Below, piece by piece: positions 62,525-64,000 of a stretch of DNA of 64,000 nucleotides. The notes under the pieces are model-generated. The model ran no database searches, was not told where the DNA came from, and saw only the letters and a list, made by a program, of their open reading frames with translations. Every line of letters starts with the position of its first letter. Within the stretch, counting starts at the first letter, position 1. The position numbers and the translations under genes are program-made. The stretch is from Cladorhizidae sp. MBARI D1340-BT2 (lineage: Eukaryota; Porifera; Demospongiae; Poecilosclerida; Cladorhizidae): NCBI GenBank assembly GCA_028752905.1, contig JAQNBH010000251.1, positions 580,501 through 644,500 on the forward strand, in the 5' to 3' direction.

Positions 62525-63617
62525 GATATTTGCCCTAATTTGGTCTATATGTTTCTCATTTCCCCCCCAAAAATCTTGTTTTTTTGCCGTAAAGCTCATA
62601 ACTTTTCTAAACTTTATCCAAAAAAGATAATTTTTATATCACCGGATAGCCCTTCTAATTATCTGTCTTTTGTACGTGCCAAATTTTTGAGTACTCTAAG
62701 TATTAGCAAGTTATGGTGATTTGAAGTGGTAAGGTTTGCGATATTTCCTGGCGTTTACCAGTTGCCAAAGCGGTGGCCTGCCAGTGAAAAACCACTACAT
62801 TTATTGATAATCTGTTGATATGTTGCAGATAAGGGCCTTCTCTATCAGTTGACAAAATCTGGGACTTTGGTCTTGTTAATTAGGGCAGTTATGAATTGTA
62901 CTCTTACTTGATGGTAAACATGTTAGCTTCGTAGATTATCCACACTTCACTGAATAGAGTTGATGTATAGCTATTAAGATAGGACTCTCTAAGTGCTCTC
63001 TCTTGATACCAAACATCCATATATTCTGCACACTTCACTGTAATGGACTTGCAAGATAGGTATCTCTCAGTGTTCTCTATCTTGTGCTAAACATGTTAGC
63101 TTCATAGATTCTCTACACTTCAATTAATAGACTTGATATATAGCTCTAAAGGTAGGCCTCTCTCTGTTCTCTCTCTTGATACCAAACATCCGTATATTCT
63201 GCATACTTCACAGTAATGGACTTGATAGAATCACAAGATAGGTTTCTCTCTGCTCTCTCTTGATGCTAAATATGTTAGCTTCATGGATTCTCCAAACTTC
63301 ATTGATATATAGCTATTAAGACAGGTCTCTCTCTGTGCTCTCTGTTGATACAAAAAAACATTTATTATGCATACTTCACTGTAATGGACTTGATATGACT
63401 CGAAGGATAGGTTTCTCTATGTGTTCTCTATCTTGATGCTAAACATGTTAGCTTCGTAGATTATCCACACTTCACTGAATAGACTTGATGTAAAGCTATT
63501 AAGATAGGACTCTCTAAGTGCTCTCTCTTGATACAAACATCCATATATTCTGCACACTTAACTGTAATGGACTTGATATGATTCGAATGATAGGTTTCAT
63601 TATGTGTTCTCTATCTT
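62525..63617. repeat. L block, 1,093 bp
   Basis: gatggt-gatacc-gtgct-catccg haplotype, I gatacaaaaaaac, B cttaactg (last copy). Confidence 0.95.
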
Positions 63618-64000
63618 GATATTTGCCCTAATTTGGTCTATATGTTTCTCATTTTCCCCCCAAAAATCTTGTTTTTTTGCCGTAAAGCTCATAACTGTTC
63701 TACACTTTACCCCAAAAAGATAATTTTTATATCACCGGATAGCCCTTCTAATTATCTGTCTTTTGTACGTGCCAAAAGTTTGAGTACTCTAAGTATTAGC
63801 AAGTTATGGTGATTTGAAGTGGTAAGGTTTGCGATATTTCCTGGCGTTTTCCAGTTGCCAAAGCGGTGGCCTGCCAGTGAAAAACCACTACATTTATTGA
63901 TAATCTGTTGACATGTTGCAGATAAGGGCCTTCTCTATCAGTTGACAAAATCTGGGACATGGTCTTGTTAATTAGGGCAGTTATGAATTGTACTCTTACT
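63618..64000 (+). repeat. Last C module, cut at right edge
   Basis: A C of the actgttctacac, accccaaaaag, gacatgttgc, gacatgg type, running to its last one or two bases at the window end. By analogy with other gacatgg copies the next half-unit should usually begin gatgct. Confidence 0.93.

Larger units (their letters stand above)
1..64000. repeat. Hierarchical satellite DNA array (whole window)
   Basis: Every base can be assigned to one of ten recurring modules: eight half-units of 79-95 bp (A, B, D-I) and one ~384-bp insert (C), plus hybrids of these. All copies lie in the same orientation. The half-units alternate strictly between an a class and a b class, each ending in a CT-rich tail. 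There is no unique sequence and no start or end of the array within the window. No credible gene, tRNA, rRNA or promoter is present. Such nested periodicity (half-unit, ~175-bp dimer, ~1.09-kb higher-order repeat, 3-4-kb supra-unit) is typical of eukaryotic centromeric or heterochromatic satellites; the assignment to a centromere is inference. Confidence 0.97.

Noticed and set aside
1..64000. CRISPR array
   Set aside because: There are no short constant repeats separated by unique spacers; all intervals are themselves repeated, and there are no cas genes.
1..64000. Autonomous transposon or retroelement inside the array
   Set aside because: No long open frames, no LTR pairs with primer-binding site, and no reverse transcriptase or transposase motifs in any module.
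1..64000. Telomeric or rDNA spacer repeat
   Set aside because: No TTAGGG/TTTAGGG/TTAGG-type arrays and no rRNA sequence or promoter-like spacer is present.

Overview
The whole 64 kb window is one uninterrupted, AT-rich, head-to-tail satellite DNA array. I see no protein-coding gene, RNA gene, CRISPR array or unique flanking sequence in it. The size, nested periodicity and lack of genes point to a nuclear eukaryotic heterochromatic (centromeric, pericentromeric or similar) array. The lineage cannot be named from the sequence alone.

The array is built at four levels. (1) Half-units of 79-95 bp all end in a CT-rich tail followed by 'gat'. They fall into two alternating classes: a-type (A, D, F, H; most begin gatgctaaacatgttagc, F lacks the initial 'gat' form) and b-type (B, E, G, I; begin gatac/gatatc plus caaacatcc or similar). 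(2) One a plus one b makes a dimer of about 173-183 bp. (3) Between dimers sits a different module, C, of about 384 bp, with 10-bp inverted repeats (TGCCCTAATT / AATTAGGGCA) near its ends, so it looks like an old MITE-like insertion amplified with the satellite. The commonest higher-order unit is C-D-E-F-G-H-I-A-B, about 1,093 bp. (4) C-to-C blocks are strung into supra-units, such as S-L-L-X of 4,189 bp.

I placed 62 C modules, giving 61 complete C-to-C blocks: 22 L blocks (C plus 4 dimers, ~1,093 bp), 16 S blocks (C-A-B, 566-567 bp), 3 S' blocks (C-D'-B', 569 bp), 12 X blocks (C plus 6 dimers, 1,436-1,437 bp), one X' block (6 dimers, 1,445 bp, different ending), 5 J blocks (C plus 7 dimers, 1,618-1,619 bp) and 2 M blocks (C plus 3 dimers, 910 bp). 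Every spacing contains a whole number of dimers.

Layout: 1-30 kb is made of S, L and X blocks, with 4,189-bp supra-units at 208, 19850 and 24039. 30.2-41 kb is dominated by a 2,572-bp S'-X-S cassette and by X. 41-46 kb holds three consecutive J blocks. 46-64 kb is S, L, M and one J, with no X at all. Private variants mark local expansions: 'gggcgttc' in C is limited to 30.5-50.9 kb, and 'cttaactg' in B to 53-63.6 kb. Several C modules are clear left/right chimeras that record unequal crossover. There are no genes to work together; the biology here is array evolution by recombination, a captured element, and possible methylation-linked CpG decay.
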